The position numbers were made by a program, and so were the translations under genes. A DNA stretch of 63,661 nucleotides from Sulfurimonadaceae bacterium (GTDB lineage Bacteria; Campylobacterota; Campylobacteria; Campylobacterales; Sulfurimonadaceae), in contig JAQUHB010000015.1 in the NCBI GenBank assembly GCA_028683835.1, positions 1 through 63,661 on the forward strand. Reading direction: 5' to 3'. The notes below the pieces were generated by a model. The model was given only the letters and a program-made list of their open reading frames with translations. It did no database searches and was not told where the DNA came from. This document shows, one piece after another, positions 54,500 through 63,149 of the stretch. Positions within the stretch are counted from its first letter, which is position 1, and each line of letters begins with the position of its first letter.

Positions 54500-54976
54500 A
54501 TGAAAAATCAAACCATTTCAATACCCTATTTTAGAGATCTTACACTCAAACATATTGTCTTAGACTATAATGGAACCATTGCCAAAGATGGGGTTCTTAA
54601 ACAGGAGGTCAAAGAGCGCCTTCCTCTTTTGACACAAAACTATCACTTACATGTAATCACCGCAGACACTTTTGGAAGCGTGAAAGAACAGCTCAAAGAT
54701 TTCGATGTTACCATAAAAGTGCTCAGCAGCGATGACCATACTCTTGAAAAAGCTGCTTATATTGAGTTACTTGGAGGTCTCTCATGTGCGGCGATAGGCA
54801 ATGGAAACAATGATGTGCAGATGCTCAACGACGCAACTCTCTCAATCGCCCTGTTAGGCGATGAGGGATGCAGCAGAAAAGCTTTGATGAATAGCGACAT
54901 TGTATGCACCGAGATAGCAGATGCCCTTGATCTACTTTTAAATGAAAAGCGATTGATCGCTACTCTAAGAAAGTAA
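54500..54976 (+). CDS. HAD-family protein, soluble P-type-ATPase-like (COG4087 type)
   Basis: 158-aa cytosolic HAD protein. LDYNGTIAKDG has the catalytic aspartate pair region, and GNGNNDVQMLNDA matches the last HAD motif. The layout resembles the phosphorylation domain of P-type ATPases without membrane helices. The substrate is unknown; a small phosphatase role is likely. The ATG at 54500 is preferred to an in-frame ATG at 54464. One exact TTACATGTAA copy (LHVI in frame) lies in the gene. The next gene starts 5 nt after the stop. Confidence 0.8.
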   Translation: MKNQTISIPYFRDLTLKHIVLDYNGTIAKDGVLKQEVKERLPLLTQNYHLHVITADTFGSVKEQLKDFDVTIKVLSSDDHTLEKAAYIELLGGLSCAAIGNGNNDVQMLNDATLSIALLGDEGCSRKALMNSDIVCTEIADALDLLLNEKRLIATLRK

Positions 54977-54981
54977 TTCTT

Positions 54982-55422
54982 ATGTTACTCACCGATCTTA
55001 TTGGTCCATTGCAGTTGTCTATAGGACCAGTTATTCTTATCTCTGGAGTCGGCTTGATAATACTTAGTCTCACAAATCGCTTGGGACGTATAGTCGATAG
55101 AACTCGCCAACTATCCATCGAATACCGTATATCTTCAGGCGAAGATCTTGAACGTATTTTTTCAGAACTCAAAATTCTTACAACCAGAGCAAAAGTGATC
55201 AGAGGAAGCAATATGCTTGCCGTTTTGAGTGTTTTATTTGTTTCTCTCATTATCATCAGTTTATTTGCTTCTGCACTCTACAATCTCGATACAAGTTATC
55301 TGCTGATAACACTCTTTACCTGTAGCATTATCAGTCTTATTGTGGCACTCGCACTCTTTATATATGATATAGAACTCTCTTTAGAAGCTCTTTGGATCGA
55401 GCTTCCACAAGAACTGCACTAG
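54982..55422 (+). CDS. DUF2721 membrane protein
   Basis: 146 aa with three predicted membrane helices (about 8-28, 75-97 and 105-128) and the family's arginine-rich turn LTNRLGRIVDRTRQL after the first helix. Function unknown. Only a weak ribosome-binding site, so translation may depend on the HAD gene just upstream. It abuts the convergent DUF4197 gene without a gap. Confidence 0.85.
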   Translation: MLLTDLIGPLQLSIGPVILISGVGLIILSLTNRLGRIVDRTRQLSIEYRISSGEDLERIFSELKILTTRAKVIRGSNMLAVLSVLFVSLIIISLFASALYNLDTSYLLITLFTCSIISLIVALALFIYDIELSLEALWIELPQELH

Positions 55423-56223
55423 TTAGTTGCCAAAAACTGTTTTAAGAAGAGAGCTTGTTTGCGCAACAGGGTCTTTTCTTATCTGCGCTTCTTTCGTTGC
55501 AATCATTTTAAAAAGTCCCTCAATCGTTTTGCTTGTTACATAATCATCTAGCTTTGTATCTTTTTCTGAAGGTAGATATTCATCCGCTCCAAAGCTTTTT
55601 GCCATGCTCATCATAGAGCTGTTTTCAGTCACACTTTTTACATTTGATGCATACAAGCCATTAAACTTATCATAGTATTTTGCTACACTGTTTTGTTGCA
55701 TACTTTTTTGCACTATGGGTTTGATCATCTCTTGTAAAGAAGTTGTCGTATTTTTTTGAAAATACTCTGTAGCTGCATGATCATCACCAGCTAAAATGGT
55801 TTTAGCATCTTGCACATTCATCTTTTCAATAGCTTTCATAAAAATAGAAGCTGTTTTAGGAGCTGCTTCTGTTGCGGCATCATTCATAGACTTGATAAGA
55901 TCATCAGCCACTTTATTGCCTCCGACTTTTCTTATCAAGCTCTCTGCGTTTGCAAGCTTCTCGGGCAAAGGAATCTTAACGTCTGTATTATTTAAGTAGC
56001 CGTCTTTTTTACTAAGCGTTTGAACACCAAAATTTACACCAACCTTGAGGGCTTCTTTTAGACCGCTTGATACAGTAGAATCACTGAGATTCGAGGTCGT
56101 TTTTGTAGATGAACTCGGTTGTGTAGCCGTTTTTAGGGCATCGCTTGCAAAACCTGAAATATCAAAACTAAAAGCAATACTTGATACTAATGTCAAAGAG
56201 GTAAAAACCGAAAATACTCTCAT
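55423..56223 (-). CDS. DUF4197 periplasmic protein
   Basis: 266 aa with signal peptide (about 1-19) and the DUF4197 body: SSGLKEALKVGVNFGVQTLS, NDAATEAAPKTASIF, ILAGDDHAATEYFQKNT, YVTSKTIEGLFKMIATKEAQIRKDP and SSLLKTVFG at the C-terminus. All-helical and of unknown function, widespread in Gram-negative bacteria. Monocistronic; the promoter lies in the 124-bp divergent gap before the phosphoethanolamine-transferase-like gene. Confidence 0.9.
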   Translation of the reverse strand: MRVFSVFTSLTLVSSIAFSFDISGFASDALKTATQPSSSTKTTSNLSDSTVSSGLKEALKVGVNFGVQTLSKKDGYLNNTDVKIPLPEKLANAESLIRKVGGNKVADDLIKSMNDAATEAAPKTASIFMKAIEKMNVQDAKTILAGDDHAATEYFQKNTTTSLQEMIKPIVQKSMQQNSVAKYYDKFNGLYASNVKSVTENSSMMSMAKSFGADEYLPSEKDTKLDDYVTSKTIEGLFKMIATKEAQIRKDPVAQTSSLLKTVFGN

Positions 56224-56303
56224 GTGAAGAATCCTTTTTTGTATATGTTAGCCAATTACGATAGAAATAGACTTTAAATTCGTTTTGTATTTAGGCAATC
56301 AGA

Positions 56304-56309
56304 TATAAT
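56304..56309 (+). promoter_or_regulatory. -10 box for the EptA-like gene
   Basis: TATAAT 38 bp before the TTG start, followed by AAGGG as ribosome-binding site. Confidence 0.4.
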
Positions 56310-56347
56310 TTCACCGATAAAACAATTCATACAGCAAGGGAAAATCA

Positions 56348-57910
56348 TTGAGGCATAAAATCAAAAAGGAGATAAAAGAAAATAAACAATACTTATATCT
56401 TAGTTATTTCATCAGTATTTTAACCATCATTCCCCAAGCAATAGCTTCTGAATCAAATGACTTCGAACACTTTATATTTTTACTCATTGTCTTGTTTGTC
56501 ATGATACTCGTTTCGAAATTTAACAAACTTTTATTTGCTTTATTTATTATCTATATGAATGTAACAAATATCATTATCTCACATATTTATATGCATTGGG
56601 GATATTGTGATGCGGATATTGGACCGAGGATCGAAGTCTCTGCCGCTTCTCCTCTTTATGAAACTTTAGAATATTTGAAAACTTACATCGATTACAGAGA
56701 TATTTTATTATTTGTTTATACATTCTTTGTGCTCTTTCTTCTTTATAAACTTTTAGTCCATTACAAACACTCTTTTAAGATCATAAGATTTTTAGGTTTT
56801 ATTCTCGGGGCAGCGGTTATAGCTGCGGTCTATTACTATTATGATCCATTCGAATATGAAGAACCTTTTAATATCCCAAATAAATGTATTACGGCGGAAG
56901 GACATAGTCAACTTTATAATGAAAGAACAAAATATCTCACTGGTTTAACACAAGAATATATACAAAACGATCATGCTATTTATGATAAAGTCGTAGTAAT
57001 TCAAGGTGAATCTGTCAATAAACATCACATGGCAATCTACAATTATGATGAAAACACGACTCCATTTTTATCTTCTTTAAAAGATCAAAATAAACTTTAT
57101 GTTTTTAATGCTATCGCACCAACAAATCAAACACGGTACTCTGTACCAATGTTGCATACAAAAGCAAATGTCCATAATTTTACGGAAGCATTTATTCATT
57201 CCAGATCGATTGTCGGTGATTTTAAACTACATAAATATAAAACATACTGGATCTCAAATCAGGGAGAAGCGGGAGAACATGATTCATCTATCGCTTCTAT
57301 GGCGCAAGAAGCAGATGTATATCATTTTGAAAATCTAGATTTTATGACTGCACAACCTGATGAAGTGCTGCTCTCTTATATCAACCATCTTCAAAACAGT
57401 TCCCAAAAAGAGATGTACCTCATCCATCTTATGGGTTCTCATGCGGATTATGAAAGAAGATATTCCTATAAACAGATTTTATTTAAAGAACCAAGCAATG
57501 TTGCAGAGGATTATGACAATACTATTTTTTACACAGACTATATTTTAAAAAATATTTTTGATTATTTTACAAAGAGCTTCCCAAATCAAAAGATACTTTT
57601 TGTCTATATTTCAGATCATGGCGAAGTTGTCAGTGAAAAAGAGCATGGACACGGTTATCTGCCACCATTTAGAGATGAGTATGATATACCTTTTATCATC
57701 TATAGCAATATTAAAAATAGCAGAATTGATGAACTTTATAAAAATAATAAAAAAGGGGTTTTCAATCTTGAGAATTTAAACTATATAATCGAATATATAA
57801 GCGGTTTAAGTTATGAAAAGAACATCTCGTACTCAAAAAGTGTGTTTGCCTTAGAGCCGAAAAATATTGTAGACTACAATAAGCTTCCATTTTACGATAA
57901 GCAACCTTAG
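56348..57910 (+). CDS. Phosphoethanolamine-transferase-like sulfatase-fold membrane enzyme
   Basis: 520 aa: about five N-terminal membrane helices (to about residue 165) and a periplasmic alkaline-phosphatase/sulfatase-type domain. Metal ligand Glu221 (IQGESVNKHHMAIYNYD), nucleophile Thr262 in NQTRYSVPM and SDHGE further on match EptA/CptA-type lipid A or core phosphoethanolamine transferases. The start is TTG with AAGGG 7 nt upstream. Specificity (lipid A, core sugar, flagellar protein) cannot be told. The gene is more AT-rich than its neighbours by eye, a hint of transfer only. Confidence 0.88.
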   Translation: MRHKIKKEIKENKQYLYLSYFISILTIIPQAIASESNDFEHFIFLLIVLFVMILVSKFNKLLFALFIIYMNVTNIIISHIYMHWGYCDADIGPRIEVSAASPLYETLEYLKTYIDYRDILLFVYTFFVLFLLYKLLVHYKHSFKIIRFLGFILGAAVIAAVYYYYDPFEYEEPFNIPNKCITAEGHSQLYNERTKYLTGLTQEYIQNDHAIYDKVVVIQGESVNKHHMAIYNYDENTTPFLSSLKDQNKLYVFNAIAPTNQTRYSVPMLHTKANVHNFTEAFIHSRSIVGDFKLHKYKTYWISNQGEAGEHDSSIASMAQEADVYHFENLDFMTAQPDEVLLSYINHLQNSSQKEMYLIHLMGSHADYERRYSYKQILFKEPSNVAEDYDNTIFYTDYILKNIFDYFTKSFPNQKILFVYISDHGEVVSEKEHGHGYLPPFRDEYDIPFIIYSNIKNSRIDELYKNNKKGVFNLENLNYIIEYISGLSYEKNISYSKSVFALEPKNIVDYNKLPFYDKQP

Positions 57911-57912
57911 TA

Positions 57913-59148
57913 CTATTCTTGAATGGCAAGAGTGATATCGGCTACTTTATTTCTGTAATCTGCATTATTGGGCTCAATTTTTAGTGCCATTTGATAATAT
58001 TTAGAAGCTTGTTGATACTCTTTTTTTACATTATAAACATTGCCAATATTTGAAAGATAATCTGCGTAATTTGGCATCAGCCCATCAGCTTTATTATAAT
58101 AGTTTAATGCCTCATCATAATTTTCTAAAGTAAAATATATATTTCCCACCGTATTATGATATCTTGCATTGTTTGGTACAAGCTCGATCGCTTTTTTATA
58201 GCAGATGAGTGCTTGGTCATACTCTTGCGTCTTGAGATACATATTTCCAATATTTGATTGATAATAAACATCATTTGGTTTGAGATGCAAAATCTTTTTA
58301 TAGTAACTAAATGCTTGATGAAAACCTTCTAGCTGATAATAGGCATTGCCTGCATTGAACTGATAGAGCACATTGCCTGGTTCTAGTTCTGCCGCTTTTT
58401 TAAAGTATAAAATAGCTTGCTGATAATCTTTAAGAGAAAAATATCTATTTCCAAGTTCAAACTGATGTTTTGCGTTGCTCAGTTCAAGCCCTGATGCGAT
58501 TTGATAATGTTTATCTGCTTCATAGTAGTTTTCAAGTTTTCTGTAAGTGTCACCCATACTAATTTGATTGTACCCGCTGTTTGGCTGTAATTCGACTGCT
58601 TTTTTGAACAATGCAAGAGCTTTTGTATATTCTTGAAGTTCATAGTGTATCCAGCCGAGATTATTGATATATACAGCATTTGATGGTTCAAGATCGGTGG
58701 CTTTGATATAGTATTCTAGTGCTTCAACATAATTTTTCAAAACACAATATGCATGACCGACATTAATATTGACAGCTGCATCGTCTGAATTAAATTTTAA
58801 AAAGCAGTATTTATCAAAAGAAAGTTCTTCTATGATAAAACTTTCTTCATACCTCAAAAGAGCATCTAAATGATATGTTCTTGAAACACGAATAAGTTCT
58901 TTCGCTTCTGCACTTTCTAGTTTGATACTAAAAGTGATCCCATCTACGGGCAGATTAAACTCTAAAGTTTTAATATCACCATGGAGCTTAGAGGTAAAAT
59001 AAAGGAGCTGCGTATTCTGTTCATACTGGGTGATCGTAATATCACCAATATTGACAGTACCTAAGTCCGACATCCTGTTTTTATATTTTTCTGCGCTCTC
59101 AAAAAAACCTTTTTTGATCAATTTATTTGTTAATTTAATCTTATCCAT
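57913..59148 (-). CDS. TPR-repeat protein
   Basis: About 411 aa. An N-terminal region of about 120 residues (ITITQYEQNTQLLYFTSKLHG) without repeats is followed by about eight tandem 34-residue tetratricopeptide repeats, each of the form xxNIGNxYxxxxxYxxAxxYYxKAxxLxPNNA. No signal peptide. Such solenoids bind peptides; the partner is unknown. The ATG at 59148 is chosen, though a GTG 12 bp upstream is open. Two base pairs separate it from the convergent EptA-like gene. Confidence 0.9.
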   Translation of the reverse strand: MDKIKLTNKLIKKGFFESAEKYKNRMSDLGTVNIGDITITQYEQNTQLLYFTSKLHGDIKTLEFNLPVDGITFSIKLESAEAKELIRVSRTYHLDALLRYEESFIIEELSFDKYCFLKFNSDDAAVNINVGHAYCVLKNYVEALEYYIKATDLEPSNAVYINNLGWIHYELQEYTKALALFKKAVELQPNSGYNQISMGDTYRKLENYYEADKHYQIASGLELSNAKHQFELGNRYFSLKDYQQAILYFKKAAELEPGNVLYQFNAGNAYYQLEGFHQAFSYYKKILHLKPNDVYYQSNIGNMYLKTQEYDQALICYKKAIELVPNNARYHNTVGNIYFTLENYDEALNYYNKADGLMPNYADYLSNIGNVYNVKKEYQQASKYYQMALKIEPNNADYRNKVADITLAIQE

Positions 59149-59451
59149 CTTGTTTCTCACTCAAATTTAGCAACAGTAATCCTTGGCATAAAATAAAACT
59201 ATAAGCCTCTTTTGGGCTCTACAGCATTTTTCATACCTATTTTAGCTGAAATCTTTGGTGATTTTGTATTACAGTAATTGCACTATAAATTTACAAATGA
59301 AGAATCAACAAGAATTGTCTTTTATCTTTTAGTACAGAACGACATCTTAGTTTTAAAACTATATGAAATCTCATTATATTCTTATAAGGTTACTTCTCTA
59401 TAATTTAAAAACGATAAGTCTAACTTAACGTTTTTAAATTAAGGATTTTAT
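59149..59451. other. 303-bp intergenic region before the YeeE/YedE pair
   Basis: No gene is supported. The right end holds the -10 box and a long palindrome (59399-59441), described separately. The rest is AT-rich with the leader of the TPR gene at the left edge. Confidence 0.55.
59399..59441 (+). promoter_or_regulatory. Long palindromic operator over the -10 box of the YeeE/YedE genes
   Basis: Perfect 13-bp arms TAATTTAAAAACG (59401-59413) and CGTTTTTAAATTA (59429-59441) with an inner 5-bp stem (TAAGT-CTA-ACTTA). The -10 TATAAT (59399-59404) overlaps the left arm, and the ribosome-binding AAGGA (59441-59445) abuts the right arm. Because transcription would start inside the palindrome, a DNA operator for a repressor is more likely than an RNA switch. 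BigR/SqrR-type sulfur-responsive repressors use AT-rich palindromes over -10 boxes of YeeE-containing operons; a link here is inference. Confidence 0.65.
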
Positions 59452-59964
59452 ATGCCAAAAAGTATACCTTGGTGGGTTGGTGGAATTGCTATGAGTTTGC
59501 TTTTTTACCTTTCGTTTTCAGTTTGGGGAGCAGATCGCCCCATAGGAGCATCTACAGGAATGAGCTATATAGCAAATATGCTTTTTGGACTCGAACCAGA
59601 AAACTACAAATATGCTGAAATAATAAAAGAGAGTGGCGCGTGGGAGGCTGTCATGCTTATAGGCGTCTTCTTTGGTGGACTTTTCATGTCTGTATTTGTA
59701 ACAAAAACATTTCATATAAGCTATATTCCTACACTTTGGAAAGAGCGAAAAAATAAGTCGGTCAAATCTCGTATGATTTGGAGTTTTATAGCAGGATTTT
59801 TACTTGTATTTGGTGCTCGTTTAGCCGGTGGGTGCAATTCCGGACATATCCTCTCAGGTGGCTCTCAAGTTGCTGTAAGCGGTATTATATTTGCCGTTGT
59901 TGCCTTAGGAACAGGAATAATAACAGGTAGATTTTTCTACAAAAAAAAAGGGTGTAAAGTATGA
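59452..59964 (+). CDS. YeeE/YedE-family sulfur transport protein, first half
   Basis: 170-aa membrane protein with about four helices and the family signature LAGGCNSGHILSGGSQ, whose cysteine is part of the thiosulfate-passing site in characterised YeeE. With the following gene it probably forms one split channel-like transporter. Import of thiosulfate or another sulfur species suits a sulfur-oxidising organism (inference). Overlaps the second gene by 4 bp. Confidence 0.9.
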   Translation: MPKSIPWWVGGIAMSLLFYLSFSVWGADRPIGASTGMSYIANMLFGLEPENYKYAEIIKESGAWEAVMLIGVFFGGLFMSVFVTKTFHISYIPTLWKERKNKSVKSRMIWSFIAGFLLVFGARLAGGCNSGHILSGGSQVAVSGIIFAVVALGTGIITGRFFYKKKGCKV

Positions 59965-60557
59965 TAGAAAGAATTTCAAATATGTTTGCTACTGTCACAG
60001 ATCAAGCGCATGGTTCAGTGTGGCTCGTACTGCTTATAGGATTTTGTTTTGGCGCTATCATTCTCTATTCTCGTCTTGATAAGTTTGAAAAAATGGCTGG
60101 ATTTATGATATTTGAAGATACTTTAGTACCTCGAATGGCGATGACTACAGTTGCCCTTTCAAGTCTAGGTTTTTACTTTTTAGTCGATGCAGGTTATGCT
60201 AGTTATACCATAAAACCGACTATTCTCGGTGGTCTTATCATCGGTGGCATACTTTTTGGTATTGGCTTAGTCATACTTGGAAAGTGTCCATCTGCATTTT
60301 TTGTCTCAGTATCAGAGGGACGTATCGATGCGTTTGTAGGTGTTCTTGGCGGTATGGTCGGTGGAGCTGTTTTTACTATAGCCTACCCGTGGATCGAGAA
60401 AATAATCGGACCTGACTTAGGAAAGATTAGACTTAGTGACTTCTTTGGCGGCTACGATCTCGCCATAGTTCTTACACTTAGTACCGTTTTGTTAGTCACT
60501 GCCTATCTTCTTCCAACTATAAACTATGTTGATCCTGCAGATGAAAAAAGTAAATAA
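59961..60557 (+). CDS. YeeE/YedE-family sulfur transport protein, second half
   Basis: 198 aa with five or so helices and the motif GLVILGKCPSAFFVSVSEG, the second conserved cysteine segment of the family. Starts at the ATG inside the previous gene's end (ATGA). The two halves correspond to the N- and C-terminal repeats of fused YeeE proteins. An AT-rich hairpin (60552-60579) follows. Confidence 0.9.
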   Translation: MIERISNMFATVTDQAHGSVWLVLLIGFCFGAIILYSRLDKFEKMAGFMIFEDTLVPRMAMTTVALSSLGFYFLVDAGYASYTIKPTILGGLIIGGILFGIGLVILGKCPSAFFVSVSEGRIDAFVGVLGGMVGGAVFTIAYPWIEKIIGPDLGKIRLSDFFGGYDLAIVLTLSTVLLVTAYLLPTINYVDPADEKSK

Positions 60558-60579
60558 GCACTCTTAAGACTGCTTATTT
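60552..60579 (+). terminator. AT-rich hairpin after the YeeE/YedE pair
   Basis: 9-bp stem AAATAAGCA / TGCTTATTT with a 10-nt loop that includes the stop codon in its left arm. Low GC; a possible terminator. Confidence 0.4.
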
Positions 60580-60646
60580 GACTCCTTCAACTGTTCTTTT
60601 CATAACAAACTAATCTATGCCACAAGACTATTCAATGGAAGAATAT

Positions 60647-60997
60647 TTATGATCTGATACCTAATTTTTCAAGAAGGAAGATGACACTGTAATAAGCAAA
60701 AATAGTCATCGAGATAGAAATGAACATACTTGGATAAAATCCGAAACCTCTTTTTATGAAGATTGGAAAAGCTATAAATAGTGTCATTGATGGGACAATG
60801 AGCCAAACAACACTGTTTGAAAACTCTACTGCCTTAACACTGCTATTCGTATCCACATACATCCATGTCATCGCCAATATCGAGACCAAAGGAATAGCCG
60901 CCAATATGGCACCTGCCAAACTGTTTCGCTTTGCTATTTCAGAGATCAATACAATTAAAAACGTTGTGATAAGCAACTTTGCAATATAGTAAATCAA
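60647..60997 (-). CDS. DUF3147 membrane protein
   Basis: 116 aa, four predicted helices (ITTFLIVLISEIAKR, ILAAIPLVSILAMTWMYVD, VVWLIVPSMTLFIAFPIFI, FISISMTIFAYYSVIFLL). Matches the DUF3147 family of unknown function. The TTG start at 60997 has only a poor ribosome-binding site, so the exact start is uncertain. Divergent from uvrB. Confidence 0.8.
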   Translation of the reverse strand: MIYYIAKLLITTFLIVLISEIAKRNSLAGAILAAIPLVSILAMTWMYVDTNSSVKAVEFSNSVVWLIVPSMTLFIAFPIFIKRGFGFYPSMFISISMTIFAYYSVIFLLEKLGIRS

Positions 60998-61104
60998 TCC
61001 TCATCCATTCTATTAAATTGACGTACTTTATCTTAGTACACTTAATAGATTATAAAAAAAAGAGAATAGTATAACCCTTATCCATCATTATTTCCCCATT
61101 TAGC

Positions 61105-61110
61105 TATAAT
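61105..61110 (+). promoter_or_regulatory. -10 box directly before uvrB
   Basis: TATAAT ends 7 bp before the uvrB ATG and there is no ribosome-binding site between, so the transcript would be leaderless or nearly so. Confidence 0.45.
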
Positions 61111-61117
61111 TTCGCCA

Positions 61118-63100
61118 ATGAAAAACAAAGCTAACTTTATAGTCTCATCACCATATCAACCAGCCGGAGATCAGCCTGAAGCTATTAAAGCACTGAGTGA
61201 AAGTATCCTCAAGGGCAATCGTTACCAAGCACTTGAAGGTGTCACTGGATCTGGTAAAACACACACTATGGCGCGTGTTATAGAGAATGTGAAGATGCCA
61301 ACTATCATCATGACTCATAACAAGACTTTAGCGGCTCAGCTTTATAGTGAGTTTCGTCAATTCTTTCCAAACAACCATGTTGAATATTTTGTATCCTATT
61401 ATGATTATTATCAGCCTGAAGCGTACATCCCCCGTCAAGACCTTTTCATAGAAAAAGACAGTGCAATCAATGATGAATTGGAACGTCTTCGTCTCTCATG
61501 TACGGCAAACCTGCTCAGTTACGACGATGTCATCGTCATCGCTTCGGTTTCTGCAAACTACGGTTTGGGCGATCCTGAGGAGTACCTCAAAATGGTGCAA
61601 GCCATTACCATCGGCGACTCGATAAGCCAGAAAAAACTGCTTCTTCGACTTGTAGAGATGGGCTATACGCGAAACGACAGCTACTTTGACAGCGGACATA
61701 TCCGTGTGAGCGGCGATGTTATGGATATCTATCCACCCTACTTTGAGGATGAAGCGATCCGCATCGAGTTCTTCGGCGATGAAGTCGAATCGATCTATAA
61801 AATCAGCGTGTTAGAAAATAAACGTTTAGAGGATTTTAAAAACGTCAACATCTATGCGACAAGCCAGTTTAGTGTAAGCCAAGAGCGAATGTCTGTTGCC
61901 ATTAAACGTATCGAAGATGAGCTTGGAGAAAGACTCGATTATTTTCTCAAAGAGGGAAAACTCGTTGAAGCACAACGTCTCAAACAGCGTGTGGAGTTCG
62001 ACTTAGAGATGCTTCAAACGACGGGAATGTGTAAGGGGATCGAAAACTATTCAAGACTTTTGACAGATAAAAAAGCGGGTGAAGCTCCTTTTACCCTTTT
62101 GGATTATTTTGAAGCAAGACACAAAGAGTACCTTGTCATCGTGGATGAGTCACATGTAAGTTTGCCGCAGTTTCGCGGGATGTACGCAGGAGATAGAGCC
62201 AGAAAAGAGGTACTTGTGGAGTATGGTTTCAGACTTCCGAGTGCTCTGGATAACCGTCCACTTAAGCTTGATGAGTATATCGTTAAATCACCCCACTATC
62301 TTTTTGTCTCAGCGACTCCCTCTGCGTATGAGCTAGAACTTTCCGCTGTTAAAGCTGAGCAGATCATCCGCCCAACAGGACTTTTAGACCCAATCATCGA
62401 CATCAAACCGCTTGATAACCAAGTCGAAGATATCCACGATGAGATCAAAAAGATTACGGCAAAAAATGAGCGTGTTCTCATAACCGTACTTACAAAAAAG
62501 ATGGCTGAAGCGCTCACAAAATACCTTGCCGACCTTGGTATCAAAATCCAATATATGCACTCTGAGATCGACACAATCGAGCGAAATCAGATCATCCGTT
62601 CTTTACGCGTCGGAGAGTTTGACGTGCTTGTGGGAATCAACCTTTTACGAGAAGGACTCGATTTACCGGAAGTAAGTTTAGTAGCAATTTTGGATGCGGA
62701 TAAAGAGGGATTTTTGCGTAGTGAGACAGCACTCATCCAGACCATCGGGAGAGCGGCTCGAAACTCAAACGGACGGGTTATTTTATATGCAAATAAAATG
62801 ACAGGCTCGATGACTCGCGCGATTGAGACCACAAAGAACAGGCGTGCGCACCAAGAGGAGTTTAACAGAGTTCATGGCATCACGCCGACCACGACTATAC
62901 GCAAGCTCGATGAAAATCTCAGACTCGAAGATCACGGAGCACTGTATGAAAAACAGAAAAAACTTGATAAGATTCCAGCCGCAGAGCGCAAAAAGATCAT
63001 TCAAGACCTCACTGAGAGAATGAAAAAAGCGGCACGAGAACTGGAGTTTGAAGAAGCTGCACGCCTGCGTGATGAGATAACAAAGATCAAAAAACTTTAG
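61118..63100 (+). CDS. uvrB: Excinuclease ABC subunit B
   Basis: DNA-damage recognition helicase of nucleotide excision repair. 660 aa: P-loop [11 protein letters not shown], beta-hairpin [21 protein letters not shown] (motif II), SATPSAYEL (motif III), [14 protein letters not shown] and QTIGRAARN (motifs V and VI), and a C-terminal UVR domain ([14 protein letters not shown]) that meets UvrC. Normal length. The ATG at 61118 directly follows a -10-like box. Confidence 0.97.
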   Translation: MKNKANFIVSSPYQPAGDQPEAIKALSESILKGNRYQALEGVTGSGKTHTMARVIENVKMPTIIMTHNKTLAAQLYSEFRQFFPNNHVEYFVSYYDYYQPEAYIPRQDLFIEKDSAINDELERLRLSCTANLLSYDDVIVIASVSANYGLGDPEEYLKMVQAITIGDSISQKKLLLRLVEMGYTRNDSYFDSGHIRVSGDVMDIYPPYFEDEAIRIEFFGDEVESIYKISVLENKRLEDFKNVNIYATSQFSVSQERMSVAIKRIEDELGERLDYFLKEGKLVEAQRLKQRVEFDLEMLQTTGMCKGIENYSRLLTDKKAGEAPFTLLDYFEARHKEYLVIVDESHVSLPQFRGMYAGDRARKEVLVEYGFRLPSALDNRPLKLDEYIVKSPHYLFVSATPSAYELELSAVKAEQIIRPTGLLDPIIDIKPLDNQVEDIHDEIKKITAKNERVLITVLTKKMAEALTKYLADLGIKIQYMHSEIDTIERNQIIRSLRVGEFDVLVGINLLREGLDLPEVSLVAILDADKEGFLRSETALIQTIGRAARNSNGRVILYANKMTGSMTRAIETTKNRRAHQEEFNRVHGITPTTTIRKLDENLRLEDHGALYEKQKKLDKIPAAERKKIIQDLTERMKKAARELEFEEAARLRDEITKIKKL

Positions 63101-63149
63101 GCGTATAAACCTTACATGCAAAGTGCCCTTTGGGCGTAAAGGAAAAATA

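Noticed and set aside
57913-59148. DNA-level tandem repeat in the TPR gene
   Set aside because: The periodicity is explained by about eight 34-residue protein repeats that have diverged at the DNA level.
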